A stretch of 64,000 nt of DNA, taken from NCBI RefSeq assembly GCF_000701365.1, contig NZ_JNIK01000016.1:124001-188000 (forward strand), in the 5' to 3' direction. The notes below the pieces were generated by a model, which saw only the letters and a program-made list of their open reading frames with translations, was not told the DNA's origin and searched no databases. The translations under genes and the position numbers were made by a program. This document shows, piece after piece, positions 32,278 to 41,597 of this stretch; position 1 is the stretch's first letter; each line of letters begins with the position of its first letter. This DNA is from Blastococcus sp. URHD0036 (GTDB taxonomy: Bacteria; Actinomycetota; Actinomycetes; Mycobacteriales; Geodermatophilaceae).

Positions 32278-33954
32278 TCAGGCGGGCTCGGCGGCCCCCG
32301 CCGTCGCCCGGGGTGCGGGCAGCTCCGGCGTCCCGACCGGCTCGGCGTCGGCGGCCGGCGGGGTGGCCGCGTGCTCCGCGTGCAGGGCCGGCTCCTCGTC
32401 CAGCGGCCCGGCGGGTGCGTCCGGCGCGTTCCGGCTGATCAGGCCGTAGCCGAGGCAGACCACACCGAACAGCAGGTAGCCGAGCGCCACCTGGGGGTCG
32501 GCCGCCCACTCGACCTTCGGCGCGTGGATCAGGCCGATGAAGCTCAGCACCGTGCCGACGCCGGCGGCCACGGCGGCGTGGACGAAGCGCTTGTCGATGA
32601 TGAACGTGGTGATCGCGCCGAGGACGAGGCCGGCGAGCACCGCTCCCTGGCCCAGCGTGTTCAGCCCGTCGTAGACGACGCCGGCGCCGTTGAGGGCGTC
32701 GTTCCCGACCTCGGCCGCGCTGGTCCCGGCTGCGGCCAGCGAGTTGTCGATCAGCCCGGCGGCCCACGAGGCCATGTTCGGCAGGATCGCGATCACCACC
32801 GCGGCGGCGTGGATCCGCGGCACGGCCTGGAACGCCTGCGCCCCGATCAGCAGGCCGATGTACAGCAGGATCGGCACGATCGCCGGCAGCGGGAGCAGCG
32901 CCGACAGCAGGCCGAACAGGCCGAGGAAGCACAGGACGGCGATGAAGACGCCGCTGGCCATCGAGTAGCCCGCGCGGCCGCCGGCGTCCTTCCACCCGGG
33001 GTGGCCGATGTAGACCGCCGGCGGGAACGGGGACCCCAGGGCGGAACCGATGACCGCGCCGGCGCCGTCGGCCAGGAGCACGCTGCGCAGGTTGTAGGAG
33101 TCCCCGGCGGCCGCGGCGCTCTCCACGTTGCTCATCGCCTCGGTGAAGTTGTAGACGCCGAGCGGGATCGCGGTCGCCAGCAGCGGCGCCAGGTCGGACA
33201 GGCCGTCGAGGAGCATGTCGATCCGCATGTCCGGCAGGGCGAACGCGATGTCCTTCGCCGCCGCCGTCACGTCGGGCACCGACATCGCGCCGCCGATCCA
33301 GCCGATCGCCGTCCCGACCAGCAGGGCCGCCAGGCCCACCGGGATGTTGCCCGGCAGCCGGACGTCGGTGAAGAAGCCGATCAGGATGATCGCCAGGACC
33401 GGCAGGCCGATCCACGCGTACTCCCACATCTGCGCGGCCGGCCGCATCGCGATGAAGGTGAGCGAGATGCCGGCCAGCGTGCCCAGCATCGCGGCGCGGG
33501 GGGTGACCCGGCGGATGTAGGGGCCGACGAACGCCCCGATCAGCACGATGATCCCGATCACGAACGCCCAGGCCAGGCCCGCCTCCCAGGCCCTCAGGAA
33601 GCTGTCGGTCTCCAGGTAGATCGGCAGCATGATCACGAAGACCACGATGAACATGTGCGGCACCGAGGGGCCGTAGGGCAGCGCCGTGACGTCGGTGCGG
33701 TTCTCCCGCCGGGCCAGCCGCCGGGCGAGGTGCGTGTAGTAGACGTTGCCGAGGACGAGCGCGACGCCCAGGGCGGGAAGGACCGTCCCGAGGACGTCCT
33801 CCGCCGGGACCCCGACGACGGCGATCATCAGGCCGGTCAGGGTGAGGACGTTGACCAGGATGTTGAACGCCAGCCCGAAGAAGGCGTTGGTGTCCCCGCG
33901 GGTCCACCAGGCGACGGCCCCCGCACGCGGGGGAGCGGACGTGTTCGTGCTCAT
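32278..33954 (-). CDS. NCS2-like purine/nucleobase permease (AzgA-like)
   Basis: 558 residues with 12-13 membrane helices. NCS2-like signs are NAFFGLAFNILVNVLTLTG near the N-terminus, ALPYGPSVPHMFIVVF, YNFTEAMSNVESAAAAGD (substrate/ion site in helix 8 region) and GSPFPPAVYIGHPGWK. Cytoplasmic Pro/Ala-rich tail of about 60 residues. It lies 28 nt after the biuret hydrolase gene on the same strand and probably belongs to that operon, importing a nitrogen compound such as biuret, purine or a related ring; which one is not clear. Confidence 0.8.
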   Translation of the reverse strand: MSTNTSAPPRAGAVAWWTRGDTNAFFGLAFNILVNVLTLTGLMIAVVGVPAEDVLGTVLPALGVALVLGNVYYTHLARRLARRENRTDVTALPYGPSVPHMFIVVFVIMLPIYLETDSFLRAWEAGLAWAFVIGIIVLIGAFVGPYIRRVTPRAAMLGTLAGISLTFIAMRPAAQMWEYAWIGLPVLAIILIGFFTDVRLPGNIPVGLAALLVGTAIGWIGGAMSVPDVTAAAKDIAFALPDMRIDMLLDGLSDLAPLLATAIPLGVYNFTEAMSNVESAAAAGDSYNLRSVLLADGAGAVIGSALGSPFPPAVYIGHPGWKDAGGRAGYSMASGVFIAVLCFLGLFGLLSALLPLPAIVPILLYIGLLIGAQAFQAVPRIHAAAVVIAILPNMASWAAGLIDNSLAAAGTSAAEVGNDALNGAGVVYDGLNTLGQGAVLAGLVLGAITTFIIDKRFVHAAVAAGVGTVLSFIGLIHAPKVEWAADPQVALGYLLFGVVCLGYGLISRNAPDAPAGPLDEEPALHAEHAATPPAADAEPVGTPELPAPRATAGAAEPA

Positions 33955-33981
33955 GACGGCTCCTACTGGTGGGGGGCGGGC

Positions 33982-34689
33982 TCAGACGGCGGACGGGGCG
34001 GGAGCGGGGGAGCGGGCCGGGTCGAGGGCGCTCAGGACGGCGGCCGAGTCGGCGACCCAGCCGAAGATGCCGCCCTGCGCGCTGACCATCTGCAGGCCGA
34101 CGCGCTGGAACTCGGGGAAGTAGGAGCCGACGCAGTCGGCGACGACCAGGCAGTCGAACCCGCGGTCGTTGGCCTCGCGCACGGTGGTGTGCACGCAGAC
34201 CTCGGTGGTGACGCCGGTGACCAGCAGGTGGGTGATACCGGCCTCCTCCAGCAGCGCACCGAGGCCGGTCGCGTAGAAGGCGCCCTTGCCGGGCTTGTCG
34301 ATCACCGCCTCGCCGGGCAGCGGGGAGAGCTCGTCGACGATGTCGTGCCCGAACTCGCCGCGGACCAGGATCCGGCCGTACGGCCCCGGGTCGCCGATCC
34401 GCTTGCTGGGGGCGCCGCGCCGGAGCTTGGCCGGTGGGCAGTCCGAGAGGTCTGCCAGGTGGCCCTCGCGGGTGTGCACGACCAGGAGCCCCGCGGCGCG
34501 GGCGGCGGCGAGCAGCTCCTGCAGCGGCGGGACGACGCGCTGCAGCTGGGAGACGTCGTTGCCCAGGCTCTCGCCGAACCCGCCGGGGAGGAGGAAGTCG
34601 CGCTGCATGTCGATGAGCAGCAGCGCCACCCTCCCCTCGGGCAGCGGGAACGGACCGGGCTCGGCGGGGACGGTCGGCGGTGCAGTCAT
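33982..34689 (-). CDS. biuH: Cysteine hydrolase, biuret amidohydrolase-like
   Basis: 235 residues, isochorismatase-like fold. Catalytic triad Asp (LLIDMQRDF), Lys ([10 protein letters not shown]) and Cys (TTEVCVHTT). The segments [22 protein letters not shown] and DKPGKG match biuret hydrolase (BiuH) rather than nicotinamidase or pyrazinamidase. Would split biuret into allophanate and ammonia; the next enzyme, allophanate hydrolase, is encoded by the overlapping upstream gene (ATGA). The gene symbol is from resemblance. Confidence 0.82.
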   Translation of the reverse strand: MTAPPTVPAEPGPFPLPEGRVALLLIDMQRDFLLPGGFGESLGNDVSQLQRVVPPLQELLAAARAAGLLVVHTREGHLADLSDCPPAKLRRGAPSKRIGDPGPYGRILVRGEFGHDIVDELSPLPGEAVIDKPGKGAFYATGLGALLEEAGITHLLVTGVTTEVCVHTTVREANDRGFDCLVVADCVGSYFPEFQRVGLQMVSAQGGIFGWVADSAAVLSALDPARSPAPAPSAV

Positions 34690-36119
34690 GGGCGTCGCTC
34701 CAGGGATCGTCGGCGGGCGGGCAGGACGAGGGCGGGCCGGGAGTCGCGCGGCGCCTCGGGAGCTGGCGGCAGCGCCTCGCCCAGCAGGCGGGCGGCGACG
34801 CCGAGGACGACGTCGTCGGCTCCGGCGGGCCCGAGCACCATGAGGCTGCAGGGCCGGCCGTCGTCGGTGAGCCCGGCCGGCACGGCGACGGCGCAGAGGT
34901 CGAGCAGGTTGCCGCAGTGGGTGTAGGTGCCCAGGGCGGTGTTGGTGGCCACGGGGTCGGCGAGCACCTCGGTCACGGTGAACGTGGTCGGGATCGTCGG
35001 GAGGACGACGACGTCGACCTCGGCCCACAGGCGGGCGACCTCGGCGCGCAGCTCCTGCAGCCGGTACTCCGCCCGGAAGACGTCGACGGCCGTGTACGCC
35101 GCGCCGCCGGCGATGATGTCCGCGACGACCGGGTGCACCGCCTCGGGCTCCGCGGCCAGGAAGTCGGCGAACTGCAGCAGCCGCTCGGCGACCCACGGCC
35201 CCTGGTACAGCAGCTCGCCGGCCCGCAGGAACGGGGCGACCGGCACCTCGGACACCGGGCCGACCCCGGGCAGCGCCGCGCGGGCCGCCTCGTGCGCCCG
35301 GCGCATCGGCTCGTCGCCGAGGAACTCCAGGTCGCCCGACGGGGGCAGCCCGATCCGCGGAGCGGACACCGACCGGTGCTGCCGGGGCCGCGACCAGGGG
35401 TCGGCGGGGTCGACCGCGGCCATGACGTCGAGGACCCGGCGCAGGTCGTCGACCGTGGTGGCCATGAGGCTGACGCAGTCCAGCGAACGGCAGGCCGGGA
35501 CCAGTCCGACGGTGCTGATCAGGCCGCGGGTCGGCTTGAACCCCAGGATGCCGTTGAGCGCGGCGGGGACCCGGCCGGAGCCGGCGGTGTCGGTGGCCAC
35601 CGCGAACGGCACCTGCCCGGTCGCCACCGCGACGGCCGAGCCGGAGCTGGACCCGCCGGGGACCAGACCGCCGCCGAAGACGTTCTCCGGGATCCCGTAC
35701 GGCGAGCGGGTGCCGTTGAGACCGGTCGCGAACTGGTCGAGGTTCGTCTTGCCGGCCAGGACCGCTCCGGCCTCGAGCAGCCGGGCGACCGCCGGCGCGG
35801 TGGTGTCGGGGACGTAGGCGTACTCCGGGCAGGCGCACGTGGTCGGCATCCCGGCGACGTCCAGGGTGTCCTTGACGGCGAACGGGACGCCGAACAGCGG
35901 GAGGCGGTCCGCGTCCGGCGTCGACGCCAGGTGCCCGGCCCGCGCCCGCAGCGCATCCCGGCCGACCGCCGTGATCCAGACGCCGTCGTCCCCGCGGCGC
36001 TCGACCGTGTCGGCGAGCCCGTCGGCGATGCCCAGCGGGGTGGTGGAACCGGACCGCAGCGCGGTCAGCAGGTGGGGGATCGGCGGCGTGGGCCGCGGCC
36101 CGGACGCTCGTTCTGGCAC
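34686..36119 (-). CDS. atzF: Allophanate hydrolase, amidase domain only
   Basis: 477 residues. Amidase-signature enzyme: Lys in FAVKDTLDV (about 83), cis-Ser in GGSSSGSAV (about 158) and nucleophile Ser in [10 protein letters not shown] (about 181). The [19 protein letters not shown] and [10 protein letters not shown] segments are AtzF-like. Hydrolyses allophanate towards ammonia and CO2. The usual C-terminal AtzF domain (about 130 residues) is missing and the protein ends after the amidase core. GTG start. Product feeds nitrogen assimilation; forms an operon with the biuret hydrolase gene. Confidence 0.85.
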   Translation of the reverse strand: MPERASGPRPTPPIPHLLTALRSGSTTPLGIADGLADTVERRGDDGVWITAVGRDALRARAGHLASTPDADRLPLFGVPFAVKDTLDVAGMPTTCACPEYAYVPDTTAPAVARLLEAGAVLAGKTNLDQFATGLNGTRSPYGIPENVFGGGLVPGGSSSGSAVAVATGQVPFAVATDTAGSGRVPAALNGILGFKPTRGLISTVGLVPACRSLDCVSLMATTVDDLRRVLDVMAAVDPADPWSRPRQHRSVSAPRIGLPPSGDLEFLGDEPMRRAHEAARAALPGVGPVSEVPVAPFLRAGELLYQGPWVAERLLQFADFLAAEPEAVHPVVADIIAGGAAYTAVDVFRAEYRLQELRAEVARLWAEVDVVVLPTIPTTFTVTEVLADPVATNTALGTYTHCGNLLDLCAVAVPAGLTDDGRPCSLMVLGPAGADDVVLGVAARLLGEALPPAPEAPRDSRPALVLPARRRSLERRP

Positions 36120-36126
36120 GCCGTCG

Positions 36127-36138
36127 ATTGTCGACAGT
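36127..36138. promoter_or_regulatory. Putative GntR operator
   Basis: ATTGTCGACAGT with the palindrome TGTCGACA (36129-36136), 9 nt upstream of the atzF start. It resembles TTGTNNACAA-type FCD-family GntR sites. The GntR gene lies on the same strand just upstream. Confidence 0.5.
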
Positions 36139-36189
36139 CCTGCGTTACGGCCGCTCCACCAGCACCATTACGAGTGCGTGGCCGGGTCC

Positions 36190-36846
36190 TCACAGGGGGA
36201 GGTAGGCCAGCTCCCCGTGCCGGTCGAGGGCGTCGAGCACCGTCTCGGGCACATCGGACTCCAGCGCCGCGAGGATCGCCGCGTGCCGCTCCAGCCCGAG
36301 ACCGGGGGTGTGGAGCTCGGCCTCCCGCCGGAGGTTGACGGCCATCGGCAGCTGCAGCTTCAGCAGGATCGGGGCCAGCGTCAGCTCCAGCTGCCGGTTC
36401 CCGGCCAGCCCCACGACGGCGGCGTGGAACGCGCGGTGGGCGTCGTCCTTCGCCAGGCGGTCACCGCGCTCCTCGGCCTCGTGCATGGCGGCCAGGCGCT
36501 GCCGGACCGGGGCCAGCGGGTCGCCGTCGGCCGGGACGAGCGGGAGCGCGCTGAGCACGGCGTGCCGCTCGAGCACGTGGCGGATCTCGAACAGCTGGCG
36601 GATGTCGGCCGGCGACCAGTCGCAGACGCGGACACCGCGGCGGGGGAGGTGCTCGACGAGCCCCTGCTCGGCCAGCAGCCGCAGCGCCTCCCGCAGCGGC
36701 GCCCGGCTGATGCCGTACCGGCGGCACAGCTGCTCCTCCACGACGCGGGCGCCCGGCGCCAGGTCCCCGGCGAGGATCTCCGCCCGCAGCCGATGCGTCG
36801 TCAGCTCGACCAGGCTGGGCTGCTCGAGGGCACCTGCGGCAAGCAC
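36190..36846 (-). CDS. GntR family regulator (FCD subfamily)
   Basis: 218 residues. N-terminal winged helix (HRLRAEILAGDLAPGARV, ISRAPLREALRLLAEQGLVE) and a C-terminal FCD all-helical ligand domain (FEIRHVLERHAVLSAL, DAHRAFHAAVVGLAGNR, HAAILAALESDVPETVLDAL), whose Asp and His residues usually bind a metal. Probably represses the biuret/allophanate operon next to it. GTG start; TAGACT 7 nt upstream indicates a leaderless message. Confidence 0.9.
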   Translation of the reverse strand: MLAAGALEQPSLVELTTHRLRAEILAGDLAPGARVVEEQLCRRYGISRAPLREALRLLAEQGLVEHLPRRGVRVCDWSPADIRQLFEIRHVLERHAVLSALPLVPADGDPLAPVRQRLAAMHEAEERGDRLAKDDAHRAFHAAVVGLAGNRQLELTLAPILLKLQLPMAVNLRREAELHTPGLGLERHAAILAALESDVPETVLDALDRHGELAYLPL

Positions 36847-36853
36847 AGGGGGG

Positions 36854-36859
36854 AGTCTA
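36854..36859 (-). promoter_or_regulatory. -10 box of leaderless gntR promoter (TAGACT)
   Basis: On the minus strand TAGACT ends 7 nt before GTG 36846. Confidence 0.5.
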
Positions 36860-36877
36860 GGAACCCGGTGCTCCGAT

Positions 36878-36932
36878 GGCCTCCCTGCAGGGGCCCGCCG
36901 CGAGCCTGCGAGTGGTGGGGGGCAGGGAGGCC
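36878..36932 (-). terminator. Hairpin after rsgA
   Basis: GGCCTCCCTGC (36878-36888) pairs with GCAGGGAGGCC (36922-36932), 11 bp, with a 33-nt loop. It lies 5 nt beyond the rsgA stop. Confidence 0.55.
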
Positions 36933-36937
36933 CTTCT

Positions 36938-37954
36938 TCAGTAGCCGGGGCCGACCTGGCCGACCGCGCCGAGCAGCACCCGCAGCGCCGCGAGCTGCTC
37001 GAGCCGGGCCGGAGGGCCGGCGGCCGCCCACGCGTCGAGTGCGCACTCGGGGTCCTCGGCGGTGTGCCCGCACAGCGGCGGGCAGTCGACGGCGGCCTCC
37101 GCGATCTCGTCGAACGCGGCCACCACGTCGGCCGAGGTCACGTGCGCCAGCCCGAAGGAGCGGATGCCCGGGGTGTCGATGACCATCCCCCCGCCGGGGA
37201 GGTCGAAGAGGACCACCGACGACGACGTGTGCCGGCCCTTGCCGATCTTGCTGACGTCCCCGGTGGCGCGGAAGGCGTCCGGGACCAGCCGGTTGACCAG
37301 GGTGGACTTGCCCACCCCCGACTGCCCGACGAACACGCTGATCCGCGAGGTCAGCCGGTCGAGCAGGGCGTCCAGCGGCAGCTCGCGGGAGATCGCGACC
37401 GCGTCCAGCCCGAGGCCGGCGTACCGGTCCAGCAGCGGCTGCGGACTCGCCAGGTCGGTCTTCGTCAGGCACAGCAGCGGCTCCAGGCCGCCGGCGTAGG
37501 CGGCCACGAGGCAGCGGTCGAGGAACCCGTACGCCGGATCCGGATCGGTCACCGCGGTGACGACGACGAGCAGGTCGGCGTTGGCGACGACGATCCGCTC
37601 CGTGGGGTCGGTGTCGTCGGCGGTGCGCCGCAGCGACGTCGTCCGCTCCTCGATCGTGACGATCCGGGCCAGGCTGTCGGTCCGGCCGCTGGTGTCGCCG
37701 ACGATCCGGACCCGGTCGCCCACGACGACGCCGTGCTTGCCGAGCTCCCGCGCCCGCATCGAGGTGACGTCGACCGGGCCGCCGTCGGGGCCCTCGACGC
37801 GCACGGTCATCCGGCCCCGGTCGACGGCGACCACGAGACCCGGGACGGCGTCCTCGTGCGCCGGCCGGGTGCGCGTGCGTGGTCGCGAGCCGTGCTTGCC
37901 GGGCCGCTGCCGGACGTCGTCCTCGTCGGAGCGGCTGTCCAGGCGGCGACTCAC
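36938..37954 (-). CDS. rsgA: Ribosome small-subunit GTPase RsgA
   Basis: 338 residues. N-terminal OB fold (VVGDRVRIVG), circularly permuted GTPase with the order G4 (LTKTDL), G1 (GQSGVGKSTLVNRL), G2/G3 (DLPGGGMVIDTPG), and a C-terminal zinc finger (CPPLCGHTAEDPECAL, C-x-C/H/C pattern). Acts in late 30S maturation. GTG start overlaps the aroA stop (GTGA). The aroA-rsgA order equals M. tuberculosis Rv3227-Rv3228. The first 40 residues are basic and disordered. Confidence 0.94.
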   Translation of the reverse strand: MSRRLDSRSDEDDVRQRPGKHGSRPRTRTRPAHEDAVPGLVVAVDRGRMTVRVEGPDGGPVDVTSMRARELGKHGVVVGDRVRIVGDTSGRTDSLARIVTIEERTTSLRRTADDTDPTERIVVANADLLVVVTAVTDPDPAYGFLDRCLVAAYAGGLEPLLCLTKTDLASPQPLLDRYAGLGLDAVAISRELPLDALLDRLTSRISVFVGQSGVGKSTLVNRLVPDAFRATGDVSKIGKGRHTSSSVVLFDLPGGGMVIDTPGIRSFGLAHVTSADVVAAFDEIAEAAVDCPPLCGHTAEDPECALDAWAAAGPPARLEQLAALRVLLGAVGQVGPGY

Positions 37955-39219
37955 CGCGGGCCGTCCAGCATCGCCGCCCACCGCTCCCGGAAGTCCGGCA
38001 GCGTCTTGGTCACCGCGTCGGCGCCGGTCACCCGCACCCCGTCGACCACCAGCCCGAGGACGGCGGCGGCGTGCACCATCCGGTGGTCGGCGTAGCTGTC
38101 CAGCACCGCCGGCCGGCGCGGACCGGGTTCGACGACCAGACCGTCGGGCAGCTGCTGCACCCGGGCGCCGACGGCGGTGAGCACCTCGTCGAGGGCCTGG
38201 ATCCGGTCGGTCTCGTGCCCGCGCAGGTGACCGATGCCGGTGAGCCGGGAGGTCCCGTCGGCGAGCGCGCACAGCGCGGCCAGGACCGGCGTCAGCTCGC
38301 CCACCTCACCGAGGTCGGCGACCAGCGGCCGGATCGGCCCGGAGCCGGTGACGGTCAGCCCGGCGTCGGTGCGCTCGACGGACGCGCCCATCGCCGTGAG
38401 CAGCCCGTCCAGCTGCGCGCCGGGCTGCGTGGTGACCGCCGGCCAGTCCGGCACGGTCACCCGTCCGCCGGTCACCACGGCCGCGGCCAGGAAGGGGGCG
38501 GCGTTGGACAGGTCGGGCTCGACGGTGCGGTCCAGCGCGCGGATCGGCCCGGGCGCCACCCGCCAGCCGCGGTCGGTGGCGGTGACCTCGACCCCGTGCT
38601 CGCGCAGCGTGGTCACCGTCATCTCGACGTGCGGCATCGACGGCAGCCCGCCGGCCAGCGCCAGGTCCAGACCCTCGTCGAACCGGGCCGCGGCCAGGAG
38701 CAGGCCGGAGACGATCTGCGAGGACTCCGACGCGTCGACGGTCACCGCCCCGCCGCGGACGCCGCCGGTGCCGTGCACGGTGAACGGCGCCCGGCCGCGG
38801 CCGGCGTCGTCCACCTCGACGCCGAGGGCGCGCAGCGCCGCGATCAGGCCGGCGTTGGGCCGCTCGTGCAGCCGCGGGTCGCCGTCGACCCGGACCGGAC
38901 CGTCGGCCAGTGCGGCGACCGGCGGGAGGAAGCGCAGCACGGTGCCGGCCAGACCGGCGTCGACCCCGGCGGGCCCGCGCAGCGGGGCCGGCGTGACGAC
39001 CTGGTCGGTGCCGTCGTCGTCGATCCGTGTGCCCATCGCCCGCAGCGCGGCGGCCATCAGGTCGGTGTCGCGGGCGCGGAGCGGCCGCAGCAGCCGGCTC
39101 GGCCCGTCGGCGAGCGCGGCCAGGACCAGCGCGCGCGCGGTGATCGACTTCGACCCGGGCAGCACGACGACGGCGTCGACGGGGGAGGGCGCGTGCGGCG
39201 CCGGCCAGACCTCGGGCAC
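37951..39219 (-). CDS. aroA: 3-phosphoshikimate 1-carboxyvinyltransferase (EPSP synthase)
   Basis: 422 residues, shikimate pathway. LPGSKSITARALVLAALA (PEP/S3P-binding Lys), GLAGTVLRFL (the glyphosate-region loop), VDASESSQIVSGLLLAAA, EPDLSNAAPFLAA, GHLRGHETDRIQAL, and SYADHRMVHAAAVLGL are all present. GTG 39219 is preferred over GTG 39246; it puts VPEVWPAPHAP at the start, as in relatives. Coupled to rsgA. Confidence 0.94.
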   Translation of the reverse strand: MPEVWPAPHAPSPVDAVVVLPGSKSITARALVLAALADGPSRLLRPLRARDTDLMAAALRAMGTRIDDDGTDQVVTPAPLRGPAGVDAGLAGTVLRFLPPVAALADGPVRVDGDPRLHERPNAGLIAALRALGVEVDDAGRGRAPFTVHGTGGVRGGAVTVDASESSQIVSGLLLAAARFDEGLDLALAGGLPSMPHVEMTVTTLREHGVEVTATDRGWRVAPGPIRALDRTVEPDLSNAAPFLAAAVVTGGRVTVPDWPAVTTQPGAQLDGLLTAMGASVERTDAGLTVTGSGPIRPLVADLGEVGELTPVLAALCALADGTSRLTGIGHLRGHETDRIQALDEVLTAVGARVQQLPDGLVVEPGPRRPAVLDSYADHRMVHAAAVLGLVVDGVRVTGADAVTKTLPDFRERWAAMLDGPR

Positions 39220-39258
39220 CCCCTCAGTCTGCCCGAGCGCGCACACGCGCCCGCACCG

Positions 39259-40713
39259 TCAGCCGCTGATCGGCTTCTCGGCCTTCCGCACGGGGACCGT
39301 CCGGACCAAGCGGCGGTTGGCGAACTCGAACATGGCCAGCTCCGAGAGTTCCCGGCCGTAGCCGGACCGCTTCACGCCACCGAAGGGCAGCTCGGGGGAG
39401 GAGCCGGTCGGCTGGTTGATCCAGACCATGCCGGCCTCCAGCCGCTCGGCCACCGCCCGCGCGCGGTCCACGTCGCCGCTCATGACGGTCGCACCGAGGC
39501 CGAAGTCGCTGTCGTTGGCCAGCGCGACGGCCTCCTCGTCGTCCTTCACCTTGTAGACGACGGCGGCCGGGCCGAACAGCTCCTCGCGGAAGGCCCGCAT
39601 CTCCGGGGTGACGTCGGTGAGGATCGTCGCCTCGACGAAGGCGCCCGGGCGGTCGGGGCGCTTGCCGCCGGCGACGACGGTGGCGCCCTTGTCGATGGCG
39701 TCCTGGATCTGCGCGTGCAGGTCCTGCGCCGCGCGCTCGCTCGACAGCGGGGCCAGCGACGTCGACGGGTCGGCCGGGTCGCCGGGGGAGAAGGTCGAGA
39801 ACGCCTGCTTCAGCCCCTCGACGAACGGCTCGTAGTGCTCCTCGGTGACGATCAGCCGCTTGGACGCCGTGCAGGCCTGGCCGGTGTTCTGCATCCGGCC
39901 GGACGTCGCGGCCTTGACCGTGGCGGCCATGTCATCGGCGTCGAGCACGATGAACGGGTCGCTGCCGCCCAGCTCGAGGACCGACTTCTTCAGGTACTTG
40001 CCGGCCAGGGAGCCGACGGAGCTGCCGGCCCGCTCGCTGCCGGTCAGCGTCACGCCCTGGATGCGCGGGTCGGCGATGACCTGCTCGACGTCGTCGATAC
40101 GCAGGAACGTGTTGGTGAAGACGCCCTCGGGCGCGCCGGCGTCGGTGAACAGCTGCTCGATGGCGACGGCGCACTGCGGGGTGATCTCGGCGTGCTTGAG
40201 GATCACCGTGTTGCCCAGCACCAGGTTCGGGCCGGCCACGCGGACCACCTGGTAGAAGGGGTAGTTCCACGGCTCGATGGCCAGGAGGACCCCGATCGGC
40301 CGGGTCTCCACGACCGCCTCGCCCTTGCCCATCAGCGGCGTGATCGACGTCGGCTCGAGGAAGCCGGGGCCGTTGTCGGCGTAGTACTTGAGGATCATCG
40401 AGCACAGGTACAGCTCGCCGGTCGCCTCCTCCTTGCGCTTGCCCATCTCGGTGGTGATGAGCGCGGCGAGGTCGTCGCGGCGCTCGTCCATGAGCTCGGC
40501 GGCCCGCCGGACGACGGCGGCGCGGTCGGCGACCGGCCGCTGCGCCCACTCCCGGTAGGCGCCGTGCGCCCGGCCGATGATGCCGTCGATGGCCTCGGTC
40601 GGGGTGAAGTCGAACTCCTTCTCCGTCTCGCCGGTGAAGGGGTTGACCGTCGCGTACCTCCGGGAAGCGGAGTCGCTCGCTGTCTTGGCCTGCTGGGTCT
40701 CTGTCGCGGTCAC
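39259..40713 (-). CDS. NAD(P)-dependent aldehyde dehydrogenase, succinate-semialdehyde type
   Basis: 484 residues. Catalytic Glu in [10 protein letters not shown] and Cys in [11 protein letters not shown], Rossmann [17 protein letters not shown], and C-terminal [15 protein letters not shown]. The GQACTASKR and [12 protein letters not shown] forms match the YneI/Sad succinate-semialdehyde dehydrogenase branch (GabD2-like). Oxidises succinate semialdehyde to succinate in the GABA or putrescine routes; the exact substrate is uncertain. GTG start with GAGG upstream. Confidence 0.88.
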   Translation of the reverse strand: MTATETQQAKTASDSASRRYATVNPFTGETEKEFDFTPTEAIDGIIGRAHGAYREWAQRPVADRAAVVRRAAELMDERRDDLAALITTEMGKRKEEATGELYLCSMILKYYADNGPGFLEPTSITPLMGKGEAVVETRPIGVLLAIEPWNYPFYQVVRVAGPNLVLGNTVILKHAEITPQCAVAIEQLFTDAGAPEGVFTNTFLRIDDVEQVIADPRIQGVTLTGSERAGSSVGSLAGKYLKKSVLELGGSDPFIVLDADDMAATVKAATSGRMQNTGQACTASKRLIVTEEHYEPFVEGLKQAFSTFSPGDPADPSTSLAPLSSERAAQDLHAQIQDAIDKGATVVAGGKRPDRPGAFVEATILTDVTPEMRAFREELFGPAAVVYKVKDDEEAVALANDSDFGLGATVMSGDVDRARAVAERLEAGMVWINQPTGSSPELPFGGVKRSGYGRELSELAMFEFANRRLVRTVPVRKAEKPISG

Positions 40714-40739
40714 GCGTTCATCCTCGTCTCGTCCTCGTG

Positions 40740-40772
40740 CGGTGCTCCCCGGTCCCTACCCGGGGAGCACCG
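40740..40772. repeat. 13-bp hairpin in divergent promoter region
   Basis: CGGTGCTCCCCGG (40740-40752) pairs with CCGGGGAGCACCG (40760-40772), loop TCCCTAC. It lies 27 nt before the aldehyde dehydrogenase start, on the 5' side of both divergent genes, so it is not an ordinary end-of-gene terminator. Confidence 0.7.
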
Positions 40773-40849
40773 CTCCGCACGCGGCGCGGCCTGTCGGTGT
40801 GCGCACCTAGGCTCGGAGGAGCCGACGCCCCTTCAGGGAGGAGCCGCCC

Positions 40850-41596
40850 ATGTGCGGTCGCTACGCCGCGAGCCGCCGTCCCGAGGACCTGGTGGTCGAG
40901 TTCGAGGCGGTCCCCGTGGAGGGCCAGAAGCCCCTGCCGGCCGACTACAACGTCGCGCCGACCAAGGACGTCTACGTCGTCCGGCACAAGCGCGAGCGCG
41001 ACGCCGAGGGTGCCCTGACCGGTGGCGGGCACCGGGAGCTGCGCGAGGTCCGCTGGGGCCTGGTGCCGTCCTGGGCCAAGGACGCGTCGATCGGCAACCG
41101 CCTGCTCAACGCCCGGGTCGAGTCGCTGACGGAGAAGCCGGCCTTCCGCCGGGCCGCGGCCTCGCGGCGCTGCCTGGTGCCGGCCGACGGCTGGTACGAG
41201 TGGGCGAAGCGGCTGGACCGGCCGGGCACTCAGCCGTACTTCATCACCCCGGCCGACGGGTCGGTGCTCGCGATGGCGGGGCTGTGGGAGGTGTGGGGCG
41301 AGGGCGACGACCGGCTGTACACCTGCACCGTGATCACCGCGCCGGCGCAGGGTGCGCTGACCGAGATCCACGACCGGATGCCGCTGGTGCTGCCGCCCGA
41401 CCGCTGGGCCGACTGGCTCGACCCGGCGCGGGACGACGTCGCGGCGCTGGCGCAGCCGACCCCGCCCGAGGTGGTCGAGGCGCTGGAGCTGCGGCCGGTG
41501 AGCCCGATGGTCAACAGCGTGAAGAACAACGGCGCCCAGCTCACCGAGCGCTCGGAGTCGGTCAGCGAACCGGCCGACCAGCCGGCCCTGTTCTGA
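40850..41596 (+). CDS. SRAP protein (YedK/HMCES), abasic-site crosslinker
   Basis: 248 residues. Met1-Cys2 (MCGRYA) exposes Cys2 for thiazolidine linkage to abasic sites in single-stranded DNA. Catalytic Asn in YNVAPT, Glu in DGWYEW and His in IHDRMP are all present, with WGLVPSWAKD. Protects abasic ssDNA at forks. ATG with GGGAGGA upstream; the TAGGCT box at 40808 is a likely -10. Corresponds to Rv3226c next to aroA. Confidence 0.94.
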   Translation: MCGRYAASRRPEDLVVEFEAVPVEGQKPLPADYNVAPTKDVYVVRHKRERDAEGALTGGGHRELREVRWGLVPSWAKDASIGNRLLNARVESLTEKPAFRRAAASRRCLVPADGWYEWAKRLDRPGTQPYFITPADGSVLAMAGLWEVWGEGDDRLYTCTVITAPAQGALTEIHDRMPLVLPPDRWADWLDPARDDVAALAQPTPPEVVEALELRPVSPMVNSVKNNGAQLTERSESVSEPADQPALF

Positions 41597-41597
41597 G

